A stretch of DNA of 12,925 nt, taken from the NCBI GenBank assembly GCA_964461105.1, contig CAYWSY010000057.1, forward strand, positions 1 to 12,925. Reading direction: 5' to 3'. This document shows, in pieces, positions 6,729 to 12,925 of this stretch. Position 1 is the stretch's first letter. Each line of letters opens with the position of its first letter. The stretch comes from JAGVMG01 sp964461105. GTDB lineage: Bacteria; Chlamydiota; Chlamydiia; Chlamydiales; Rhabdochlamydiaceae. Below the pieces are notes generated by a model, which was given only the letters and a program-made list of their open reading frames with translations, had not been told where the DNA came from and ran no database searches. Both the position numbers and the translations under genes were made by a program.

Positions 6729-7358
6729 ATGGACTCGACAAAAGAAAAAGTGAGTTACTGCATTGGCCTTCAAACAGGCAAGAATTTACAACAGCAATTT
6801 TCAGATATGGATAATGATAGCTTAATGCATGGGATTACCGATGCCATTTCGAATGCCAATCCAAGATTGCCTAATGAAGAAATCCATGCTATTTTAGTCT
6901 CTTTAAAAAACCAAATTGAGTCTCAACAAAAGCAGTTTGTTGCCAAGGTCGCAGACGAGAACAAAAAACGCAGTGAAGCATTTTTAGCTGTAAATCGAGA
7001 GAAGCCAGGCGTGATCACTCTCTCCAGCGGATTACAATATAAAGTGCTCGAAAAAGGAAGCGAAGGACCGAGCCCAACTCCGCTCGATGTCGCTAAAATT
7101 CATTATCGCGGCAGTTTTATTGATGGCAGAGTATTTGATAGCTCCTATCAACGGGGTCAACCTGTTGTATTCCCCTTAAATCGAGTCATTGCCGGATGGT
7201 CAGAGATCCTCCAGATGATGACAGTGGGTGACAAATGGGAAGTCTATATCCCTTCTTATTTGGCATATGGCGAGCACGGATTTGGTCAAGAAATCGGTCC
7301 AAATACTGCACTCATATTTGAAATTGAACTCCTCGGGATTAACGTTCCTGCTGAATAA
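6729..7358 (+). CDS. FKBP-type peptidyl-prolyl isomerase (FklB/Mip type)
   Basis: The enzyme catalyses cis-trans isomerisation of peptide bonds before proline and helps protein folding. The 209-residue protein has the two-domain Mip layout. An N-terminal helical dimerisation domain (about 1-95) begins KVSYCIGLQTGKNL and ends in a long charged helix. A C-terminal FKBP domain (about 100-205) contains IHYRG, FDSS (136-139), VIAGW (153-157), AYGEHG (179-184) and LIFEIELL. The key pocket residues of active FKBPs (Tyr, Phe-Asp, Val-Ile, Trp, Tyr, Phe) are all present, so activity is likely. There is no signal peptide or lipobox, unlike chlamydial Mip, so it is probably cytosolic like E. coli FklB (similar length). 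AAAGG precedes the ATG. The gene ends at a hairpin shared with the convergent SET gene. Confidence 0.93.
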   Translation: MDSTKEKVSYCIGLQTGKNLQQQFSDMDNDSLMHGITDAISNANPRLPNEEIHAILVSLKNQIESQQKQFVAKVADENKKRSEAFLAVNREKPGVITLSSGLQYKVLEKGSEGPSPTPLDVAKIHYRGSFIDGRVFDSSYQRGQPVVFPLNRVIAGWSEILQMMTVGDKWEVYIPSYLAYGEHGFGQEIGPNTALIFEIELLGINVPAE

Positions 7359-7365
7359 GCATTCT

Positions 7366-7387
7366 GAGGGAGTTGCAAAACTCCCTC
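7366..7387. terminator. Hairpin terminator shared by FKBP and SET genes
   Basis: GAGGGAGTT and AACTCCCTC form a perfect 9-bp stem capped by a GCAA tetraloop (GNRA type). It starts 7 bases after the FKBP stop and abuts the stop codon of the convergent SET gene. T-tracts are short on both strands (TTATAG on plus), so termination may be partial or assisted. Confidence 0.6.
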
Positions 7388-7999
7388 TTATAGCAGTCGG
7401 GGTTTCCCCCTTTTTTTCCAATACTCCTCGCCATAATCATAGCTTAGCTGGGTTCCAGCAGGAATATCCTTAATTGCATAAAGGATGATATGCATGAGCC
7501 CATCGTAAAAGATTGAAGAGGTCTCTAAATTCGGCCGATCGCTGTGATTAATGTAACGGATCAAATTACCCTGTCTATCTCCATCAATCAAATAGGGAGA
7601 ATTGTGTGTCCCTGAGATGAATGTGTAGTCAAAGCAATAATAATTTTTGATTTTTTTAAACCATCGCTGTTTACACACAAGTCCGGTGTATTCACCAAAA
7701 AAAGCATGACGCGCAATCGGGCGATTTGTAAAGACCCCATATCCTAGCGCCTCGTCGATCCATCGAATACTCACATCGGGAATCGTTCCTTGTTTCAATT
7801 CCTTGGCATAATAATTTCCTAGCCATTTCTGTCTAGGATCGAGGAGCGATCTTTGCGCCCGCCTTTGGCACCCCTCTTTTGTTTGAGGAGTCTCAAATTG
7901 AAGTTCGGGAAGAAAGGCAATTCCCATCGTCTCCATGAAGTATTGAGGAGTGCAATGGACGGGAACGGTTGCATCGCGGTAATATACTTGGATAGACAT
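7388..7999 (-). CDS. SET-domain lysine methyltransferase, NUE/cpnSET-like putative effector
   Basis: The protein should transfer methyl groups from S-adenosylmethionine to lysines. It is 203 residues. An N-terminal region with FLPELQFETP (29-38) and KWLGNYYAKEL is followed by a SET domain: GYGVF (86-90), FGEYTGLV, the AdoMet and pseudoknot motif RYINHSDRPN (148-157), and LSYDYGEEYW (185-194), which supplies the catalytic tyrosine. No post-SET cysteine cluster is present. The N-terminal block and the NHSD variant match what I recall of chlamydial NUE (CT737) and cpnSET, a secreted enzyme that methylates host histones or chlamydial histone-like proteins. The open frame extends to 8125, but that would overlap glpF by 115 bases. 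The ATG at 7999 lies 11 bases after the glpF stop and gives the family length. The last residues are basic (KKRGKPRLL). Confidence 0.9.
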   Translation of the reverse strand: MSIQVYYRDATVPVHCTPQYFMETMGIAFLPELQFETPQTKEGCQRRAQRSLLDPRQKWLGNYYAKELKQGTIPDVSIRWIDEALGYGVFTNRPIARHAFFGEYTGLVCKQRWFKKIKNYYCFDYTFISGTHNSPYLIDGDRQGNLIRYINHSDRPNLETSSIFYDGLMHIILYAIKDIPAGTQLSYDYGEEYWKKRGKPRLL

Positions 8000-8009
8000 A
8001 TCTCTAGAG

Positions 8010-8015
8010 ATTATA
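8010..8015 (-). promoter_or_regulatory. Possible -10 box overlapping the glpF stop codon
   Basis: On the minus strand TATAAT spans the glpF stop codon and sits about 11 bases before the SET gene ATG. It has no good -35, and transcription from it would leave almost no leader. Only a weak AGAGA ribosome site precedes the ATG. It could give leaderless SET-gene expression apart from glpF. Confidence 0.25.
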
Positions 8016-8754
8016 AAGAATCTGGGTTTAAAGGGAGCATTTTTGCGATATAATTGAGATAGACCCAAACTCCCAGCACACTTCCCAATAAGGGGGCTAC
8101 GATAGGAACCCAGGCATACCCCCATTCAGAGCTCCCTTTACCGGGAATCGGAAGCACTGCGTGCGCAATACGGGGTCCGAGGTCTCTTGCCGGATTGATG
8201 GCATAGCCTGTGGGACCTCCAAGGGAAAGCCCAATGCTGAATACAAGAATCCCGATCGCATAGGGAGCAAATCCACAAGAAAGCCCATTGTGCACGTTAA
8301 TGATTCCTAAAATTCCCATAATCAATACTGCAGTTGCAATGAATTCTGTTACAAAATTCCATGGGGTTCGCCGAATTGCTGGATACGTACAAAAACAGAG
8401 CAGCTTGTGAGTTGCATCCTTAGTGGGTTTCCAGTGAGCATAATAAGTAAGCCATACGAGAATTGCTCCACCAAATCCTCCTGCAAGCTGTCCACTCACG
8501 TAATAGGGAACCTGATTCCATGCGGTTTTTCCGGCAAGGACAAGGGCTAAAGTGACCGCCGGATTGAGATGCCCGCCGCTGATCCACCCTGTGATATAAA
8601 CGGCGATTGCGACCGCAAACCCCCAGCCTGCGCTGATCACAATCCAACCAGACTGAAATCCCTTGGACCTATTCAATAGAACGTTTGCCACAACTCCGTT
8701 TCCTAAAAGGACTAATAGTAATGTTCCAATAAACTCAGCGATAAAGATGTTCAT
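8011..8754 (-). CDS. glpF: Aquaglyceroporin (glycerol uptake facilitator)
   Basis: This 247-residue inner-membrane channel should admit glycerol by facilitated diffusion. The two half-helix NPA motifs are intact: SGGHLNPAVT (NPA at 64-66) and GYAINPARD (NPA at 187-189). Arg190 and Asp191 follow the second NPA; the aspartate is typical of glycerol channels rather than strict water channels. Trp44 and Tyr184 sit where GlpF has its filter Trp and Phe. Six hydrophobic segments are visible, beginning FIAEFIGTLLLVLLG. The length is somewhat short of E. coli GlpF (281) but normal for Gram-positive-type members. The ATG has GAGGGG upstream. It is divergent from glpK, with a 91-base gap, and is followed after 11 bases by the SET gene. 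Confidence 0.95.
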   Translation of the reverse strand: MNIFIAEFIGTLLLVLLGNGVVANVLLNRSKGFQSGWIVISAGWGFAVAIAVYITGWISGGHLNPAVTLALVLAGKTAWNQVPYYVSGQLAGGFGGAILVWLTYYAHWKPTKDATHKLLCFCTYPAIRRTPWNFVTEFIATAVLIMGILGIINVHNGLSCGFAPYAIGILVFSIGLSLGGPTGYAINPARDLGPRIAHAVLPIPGKGSSEWGYAWVPIVAPLLGSVLGVWVYLNYIAKMLPLNPDSL

Positions 8755-8799
8755 AGACCCCTCGATTTTCCCTCATCAGATCAAAAACTGACATAGGAT

Positions 8800-8814
8800 T
8801 CAATAAATTATTGA
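8800..8814. promoter_or_regulatory. Candidate operator in the glpF-glpK divergent region
   Basis: TCAATAA-A-TTATTGA is a perfect 7-1-7 inverted repeat in the middle of the 91-base gap between the divergent glpF and glpK genes. It overlaps a perfect TTGACA (8811-8816) on the glpK strand, for which no good -10 is visible at normal spacing. A glycerol-responsive regulator bound here could control both arms. No regulator gene lies in the window. Confidence 0.4.
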
Positions 8815-8845
8815 CAGTAAGGTGTTCAAACAGGAAATTGAGGCT

Positions 8846-10342
8846 ATGCATTATATTCTTAGTTTAGATCAAGGTACGACAAGTTCGCGGGCGATGCTCA
8901 TCGACCATGAAGGCAACGTGAAGGGCTGTGCTCAAAAAGAATTCCGCCAATACTTTCCTGAACCGGGATGGGTGGAACACGACCCAATGGAAATTTGGTC
9001 AACACAAGCAGCCGTTGCAACTGAAGTCATTGCTAGATCTGGGATCACTCCCAGTGACATCTCGGCGATTGGAATCACCAATCAACGGGAAACGACCATT
9101 GTTTGGGAGAAAAAAACAGGAAAACCAATTGCAAACGCACTGGTATGGCAAGATCGCCGAACAACTAAATATTGCCAGCAGCTCAAAGCCCAAGGATTAG
9201 AGCCTTTATTCAAACAGAAAACAGGGCTCTTACTCGATCCTTATTTTTCAGGTACCAAGGTTCATTGGCTTCTCAATCATGTGCCAGGTGCAAAAGAAAA
9301 AGCTTTGCGAGGAGAACTCGCATTTGGGACTGTTGACAGCTGGCTCATCTGGAAGTTGACCGATGGAAAGTGCCACGTGACCGATGTTAGCAACGCTTCC
9401 CGCACGCTGCTCTTTAATATTCATACCTGTACTTGGGATGATGAGTTGCTTAACATCTTTGAAATCCCCCGCTCCATGTTACCAGAGGTCAAGAGTTCAA
9501 GCGAAGTCTATGCAAAGACAAGCACCTCCTTATTTTCTGTTCCTATTCCCATCAGTGGCATTGCAGGAGATCAACAGGCAGCTCTTTTTGGACAAGCGTG
9601 TTTTTCCTCTGGAATGACCAAAACCACTTACGGGACTGGTTGCTTTCTCCTCATGAATACAGGCGAAAAACCTGTCCATTCCAATCATCAGTTGCTTACA
9701 ACCATCGCTTATAAACTCAATGGAAAAGTCGAATATGCGCTCGAAGGAAGTGTATTCATCGGAGGGGCAGTAGTTCAATGGCTTCGCGACAATTTAAATA
9801 TCATCAAAACATCACGCGAGATCGAAACGCTTGCTTTGACGGTTCCCGATAATGGAGGGGTTTATTTCGTTCCAGCATTTACAGGCCTAGGGGCTCCCCA
9901 TTGGGATCCTTGTGCTAGAGGGATGATTTTGGGGATTTCTCGCGGCACACAAGCTGGACATATTGCAAGGGCCGCCATTGAAGCAATCGCATACCAAGTT
10001 GCAGACGTTCTCCATGCAATGGAAAATGATGCGCACATGACCATCTCGCAAGTGCGCGTCGACGGAGGTGCTGTTAAGGACAACTTGCTCATGCAATTTC
10101 AAGCGGACCTCCTTGGCGTTCCTGTGATCCGCCCCAAGACGACAGAGCTAACCGCTCTTGGAACAGCCTTTCTCGCAGGGCTTGCTGTGGGATTTTGGAG
10201 CAATCAAGAGGAGATTGCTTCCTATTGGAAAGAAGATCGAACCTTTATTCCTTCCATGAGCAGAGAATCTGCTAAGCAATTGCGTCTGCACTGGGACCTT
10301 GCCATTGAATGTGCTCGTTTCTTTGGAAAGGAGCGCTCATGA
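8846..10342 (+). CDS. glpK: Glycerol kinase
   Basis: The enzyme phosphorylates glycerol with ATP to sn-glycerol 3-phosphate in the cytoplasm and so traps glycerol entering through GlpF. The 498-residue protein is the usual length (E. coli 502). FGGY-family motifs are all present: the phosphate-binding DQGTTSSR (8-15), NALVWQDRRT, GIAGDQQAALFGQ, the GTGCFLLMNTG adenosine-site loop, VPAFTGLGAPHW, and VDGGAVKDNLLMQFQADLL near the end. The frame could start at a GTG at 8822, but homologues begin at MHYILSLDQGTT, so the ATG at 8846 is chosen. AGGAA lies about nine bases upstream. It is first in the plus-strand cluster, and its TGA overlaps the glpD ATG (ATGA), suggesting translational coupling. 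Confidence 0.97.
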   Translation: MHYILSLDQGTTSSRAMLIDHEGNVKGCAQKEFRQYFPEPGWVEHDPMEIWSTQAAVATEVIARSGITPSDISAIGITNQRETTIVWEKKTGKPIANALVWQDRRTTKYCQQLKAQGLEPLFKQKTGLLLDPYFSGTKVHWLLNHVPGAKEKALRGELAFGTVDSWLIWKLTDGKCHVTDVSNASRTLLFNIHTCTWDDELLNIFEIPRSMLPEVKSSSEVYAKTSTSLFSVPIPISGIAGDQQAALFGQACFSSGMTKTTYGTGCFLLMNTGEKPVHSNHQLLTTIAYKLNGKVEYALEGSVFIGGAVVQWLRDNLNIIKTSREIETLALTVPDNGGVYFVPAFTGLGAPHWDPCARGMILGISRGTQAGHIARAAIEAIAYQVADVLHAMENDAHMTISQVRVDGGAVKDNLLMQFQADLLGVPVIRPKTTELTALGTAFLAGLAVGFWSNQEEIASYWKEDRTFIPSMSRESAKQLRLHWDLAIECARFFGKERS

Positions 10343-11895
10343 ACAGGGAAGAGATGCTCGAGCAGATTGAGAAGAAGCCAGATCACTGGGACGTTCTTAT
10401 CATCGGCGGCGGCGCAACGGGTTTAGGAGCTGCTGTCGATGCTGCCTCTCGAGGATACCGCACGCTCCTTATTGAACAGGCTGATTTTGCCAAGGGGACT
10501 TCAAGTCGAAGCACAAAATTAATCCATGGAGGACTCCGCTATTTGCAACAAGGGAACATCGCCCTTGTGACAGAAGCACTCAAAGAGAGGGGGCGCTTGT
10601 GTCAAAATGCACCCCACCTGATCCATCACCTCCCTTTTTTAGTCCCCAACTATCATTGGTGGGAGGGGCCTTTTTATGGAATCGGACTTAAAATTTACGA
10701 TGCCTTAGCAGGAAAACTTGGCATTGAAAAATCGCGCCACTTGACACGTAAGGAAACGCTACATGCAATTCCAACCTTAGAAAAAGAGGGATTGCGTGGA
10801 GGTGTGATTTATTATGACGGCCAATTTGATGACGCAAGGCTTGCAATCTGTCTAGCGCGCACAGCTGTCGACCAAGGTGCTGTTGTCATTAACTATATGA
10901 AGGCAACTGGATTAATCAAAAAAAATGGCCTTTGCGTTGGAGTAAGCGTGCTAGATCAAGAAACAAAAAAACGCTACCGCCTTCATGCAAAAGTAGTGAT
11001 CAACGCCACAGGAGTATTCTCTGACGCGATTCTCAAAAAGGACAATCCCAAATCCAAACCTCTCATCGCTCCCAGTCAAGGGATTCATCTAGTTTTGGAT
11101 AAGTCATTTCTCCCAGGAAAATCAGCAATTATGGTCCCCCATACTTCCGATGGCAGGGTCCTTTTCATGGTTCCCTGGCACGATCGAATCCTTTTAGGAA
11201 CGACAGATACTCCCATGAAAAAACCCTCCCTTGATCCCCATCCTTTAAAGGAAGAGATCGATTTCCTCCTTTCCCAAGCAGCTCAATACCTTTCAAAAGA
11301 CCCAAAACGTGCAGATGTGTTGAGCGTCTTTGCTGGAATGCGTCCATTAATTAAAGCCGGTAAAACAGAGCTGACCTCAACACTTTCGCGCGATCATACG
11401 ATATTCATTTCAGATTCAGGTCTAATCACAATTGCGGGCGGCAAGTGGACGACCTATCGAAAAATGGCAGAAGATGTGATTAATAAGGCAGCTGCCATCG
11501 GAGGACTTCCTGAGCGCACTTGTTGCACTCAAACTTTGCATCTCCACGGCTACGACCCCTCCCTTGATCCCCTCGCCGATTTAAGCACGTATGGAACCGA
11601 TAAAAAAGTGATTCGCTCCATCGGGAAAAAACTCAAGCAACTTGCCCATCCACTTCACCCTAACCTCCCTTATACTGGGGCTGAAATGATCTATGCAATT
11701 CGGTATGAAATGGCAAGAACGCTCGAGGATCTTCTTTCCAGGCGCACACGGAGCCTCTTATTAGATGCACGTGCAAGTATCGAAATCGCCCCGAAGGTCT
11801 CTATACTCCTTGCCAAAGAATTAAAGAAAAGCGACCGTTTCGCAAAACAGCAATGCACAGAGTTCATTAAACTTGCTCGTTCATATCTTGTATAG
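10339..11895 (+). CDS. glpD: FAD-dependent glycerol-3-phosphate dehydrogenase
   Basis: The enzyme oxidises glycerol 3-phosphate to dihydroxyacetone phosphate, with FAD passing electrons to membrane quinone, and so links glycerol uptake to glycolysis and respiration. The 518-residue protein opens with the FAD Rossmann motif VLIIGGGATGLGAA (GGGATG at 23-28), then the family signature GTSSRSTKLIHGGLRYL (from 53), GVIYYDGQFDDARL, and LLGTTDTP. The C-terminal DAO domain region includes TIAGGKWTTYRKMAED. The frame is open from 10309, but the ATG at 10339 has AAGGAG at ideal spacing and overlaps the glpK stop by four bases. Length and motifs fit the aerobic GlpD family rather than the NAD-dependent GpsA family. 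Confidence 0.96.
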   Translation: MNREEMLEQIEKKPDHWDVLIIGGGATGLGAAVDAASRGYRTLLIEQADFAKGTSSRSTKLIHGGLRYLQQGNIALVTEALKERGRLCQNAPHLIHHLPFLVPNYHWWEGPFYGIGLKIYDALAGKLGIEKSRHLTRKETLHAIPTLEKEGLRGGVIYYDGQFDDARLAICLARTAVDQGAVVINYMKATGLIKKNGLCVGVSVLDQETKKRYRLHAKVVINATGVFSDAILKKDNPKSKPLIAPSQGIHLVLDKSFLPGKSAIMVPHTSDGRVLFMVPWHDRILLGTTDTPMKKPSLDPHPLKEEIDFLLSQAAQYLSKDPKRADVLSVFAGMRPLIKAGKTELTSTLSRDHTIFISDSGLITIAGGKWTTYRKMAEDVINKAAAIGGLPERTCCTQTLHLHGYDPSLDPLADLSTYGTDKKVIRSIGKKLKQLAHPLHPNLPYTGAEMIYAIRYEMARTLEDLLSRRTRSLLLDARASIEIAPKVSILLAKELKKSDRFAKQQCTEFIKLARSYLV

Positions 11896-11903
11896 GTACT
11901 CTT

Positions 11904-12500
11904 ATGCAATTCTCTTCACGCAAAATCTATCTCATTCGCCACGGGGAAACTCCCTGGAGTCTATCTGGCCAGCACACTGGAACCACTGATATCGCATTGA
12001 CTGAAAAAGGAAAGCAAGAAGCGCTGTTAATTGGACAGCGATTAAAAGGACATGCCTTTGCAAAAATCTATGTAAGCCCTAGTAAGCGCGCTCAACAAAC
12101 TTGCGAAATTGCAGGACTTATGAAGCACGCCTATATTGAACCTAATCTTGTCGAATGGGATTATGGCGACTATGAGGGAATCACCACCTTTGAAATTTGG
12201 AAACAAGAGCCCCATTGGAATCTATTCCAAAGAGGAGCTCCAAACGGTGAAAGCTTGGCCGATATCACAGAGCGAGCAAACACATTTCTCAGTAAACTGC
12301 ATTCGATCCATGGAGACATCGCCTTATTTTCTCATGGCCATATTTTACGTGTGTTGGCTGCCCGCTATCTGAAACTCCCTGCAAGCGAAGGAAAGTCCTT
12401 CATGCTCTCTGCATCTTCAATTTCGATCTTAAGCTACGAGCGAGATACCCCTGTCATTGCTCTTTGGAATGACACGAGTCACCTCAACCTATTGTTTTAA
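11904..12500 (+). CDS. Histidine-phosphatase-family sugar phosphatase
   Basis: This 198-residue protein belongs to the phosphoglycerate-mutase-like histidine phosphatases. The nucleophile motif is LIRHGET (His13), with Arg12, Arg62 in SPSKRAQQT, Glu84 in VEWDYGDYEG, and His144 in SHGH completing the catalytic set. The blocks EWDYGDYEG and WNLFQRGAPNGES resemble, from memory, the yeast sedoheptulose-1,7-bisphosphatase (Shb17) group more than true phosphoglycerate mutases. A sugar-phosphate phosphatase is therefore the best call; acid phosphatase or alpha-ribazole phosphatase are alternatives. It starts 8 bases after glpD, with an AGG that overlaps the glpD stop, so it is very likely part of the glycerol operon. 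Its substrate in that setting is unknown. Confidence 0.88.
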   Translation: MQFSSRKIYLIRHGETPWSLSGQHTGTTDIALTEKGKQEALLIGQRLKGHAFAKIYVSPSKRAQQTCEIAGLMKHAYIEPNLVEWDYGDYEGITTFEIWKQEPHWNLFQRGAPNGESLADITERANTFLSKLHSIHGDIALFSHGHILRVLAARYLKLPASEGKSFMLSASSISILSYERDTPVIALWNDTSHLNLLF

Positions 12501-12546
12501 ATCACAAAATAGGTATCCTGCTTAAGAATGAATGGAGAATACAATT

Positions 12547-12873
12547 ATGTCGACCGCTTGGATCTTTTTACTACTGGCCGGATTCTTTGAGATTTGTTTT
12601 ACGATTTCCCTGAAATTTAGCCAAGGCTTCACTAAACTTGTCCCAAGCATCATCACGGTAATCTTCATCGTTCTTAGCTTCTTTTCAGTTTCTCAATCGA
12701 TGAAAACAATCCCCATTGGAACCGCTTACGCTGTCTGGGCTGGTATTGGCGCCGCAGGCACTGTGGTCTGTGGTATTGTATTCTTCGGAGATTCCTATCA
12801 CATCATCCGGCTCATTTCGATCTTTTTGATCATCATCGGCATTATCGGCTTAAAGCTTGCGCATATTGATTAA
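12547..12873 (+). CDS. Small multidrug resistance (SMR) family transporter, Gdx/SugE-like
   Basis: This 108-residue inner-membrane protein has four hydrophobic helices and works as an antiparallel dimer. The essential membrane glutamate is in GFFEICFTISLK (Glu15). KFSQGFTKLVPSIIT and IPIGTAYAVWAGIGAAG follow, and the protein ends IIGIIGLKLA. These blocks match the Gdx/SugE guanidinium-exporter branch more than EmrE-type drug pumps. However, the Trp three residues after the glutamate in Gdx is Phe here, so substrate range is uncertain. An ATG at 12532 is in frame, but the ATG at 12547 has GGAG upstream and gives the family length. It follows the phosphatase gene after 46 bases and may be read through from it; no separate promoter or guanidine riboswitch was recognised in that short gap. 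Confidence 0.92.
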   Translation: MSTAWIFLLLAGFFEICFTISLKFSQGFTKLVPSIITVIFIVLSFFSVSQSMKTIPIGTAYAVWAGIGAAGTVVCGIVFFGDSYHIIRLISIFLIIIGIIGLKLAHID

Positions 12874-12925
12874 CTACGGCCTGTTCCTTGACACGTGGGA
12901 TCACCCCAGGATACCTGCAAAGTCC

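Noticed and set aside
8000..8125. 42-residue N-terminal extension of the SET protein
   Set aside because: It would overlap glpF by 115 bases, reads unlike the NUE family, and an ATG at 7999 gives the expected length.
8822..8845. GTG start for glpK eight codons earlier
   Set aside because: Glycerol kinases start at the residues just before LDQGTTSSR, and no ribosome site suits the GTG.
9530..10102. Several minus-strand open frames within glpK
   Set aside because: Compositional shadows of a well-conserved gene, with no motifs or start signals.
12501..12546. Guanidine riboswitch ahead of the SMR gene
   Set aside because: The gap is only 46 bases and shows neither the ykkC core nor paired ACGR-loop hairpins.
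12845..12925. Minus-strand open frame entering from the right edge, reading about CRYPGVIPRVKEQAVV before a stop
   Set aside because: A faint resemblance to part of GatB, but it is only 27 codons, overlaps the SMR gene and stops at a place that does not fit that family.
1..12925. CRISPR array, tRNA gene, insertion sequence or phage gene
   Set aside because: No regularly spaced repeats, cloverleaf, transposase, integrase or phage structural motifs were seen on either strand; the only large repeat is the in-gene 501-bp duplication.

Overview
This window looks like chromosome of a Chlamydia-related (environmental) chlamydia. The strongest clue is a SET-domain protein whose N-terminal region (an FLPELQF stretch) and SET core resemble, from memory, the chlamydial nuclear effector family NUE/cpnSET. 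Other clues are a large protein with a serine-rich N terminus and helical repeats that looks like a type III effector, and eukaryote-like versions of several enzymes. The genus cannot be fixed from the sequence alone; a Waddlia- or Simkania-like organism would fit. All homology statements come from motif recognition, not from searches.

Layout. 1-111: a perfect 50-bp palindrome, then a short stretch resembling the 3' end of 23S rRNA. 112-1967 (minus): a two-gene operon encoding a uracil phosphoribosyltransferase with an apparent signal peptide and an FAD-dependent-oxidoreductase-like protein, also with a signal peptide. 1968-2284: AT-rich intergenic region with a good sigma-70-type promoter. 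2285-5254 (plus): a 989-residue putative effector with an ankyrin-like segment, two almost identical tandem 501-bp units, and a C terminus reading RCSCQLL, which has the form of a eukaryotic CaaX prenylation box. 5336-5653 (minus): a small ABM-type dimeric alpha/beta-barrel protein. 5720-6565 (minus): an RluA-family pseudouridine synthase. 6729-7358 (plus): an FklB-type FKBP prolyl isomerase, ending at a clear hairpin shared with the convergent SET gene (7388-7999, minus).

8011-12873 is a glycerol region. glpF (aquaglyceroporin) lies upstream of the SET gene on the minus strand. It diverges from glpK (glycerol kinase), glpD (FAD glycerol-3-phosphate dehydrogenase), a histidine-phosphatase-family sugar phosphatase and an SMR-family (Gdx/SugE-like) transporter on the plus strand. 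GlpF would admit glycerol, GlpK would phosphorylate it, and GlpD would oxidise it to dihydroxyacetone phosphate while passing electrons to the membrane quinone pool. A 15-bp inverted repeat in the glpF-glpK gap is a candidate operator.

The most novel points are the CaaX-like tail and recent internal duplication of the 989-residue protein, the placement of a NUE-like effector gene directly behind glpF, and the pairing of two apparently exported versions of normally cytosolic enzymes.
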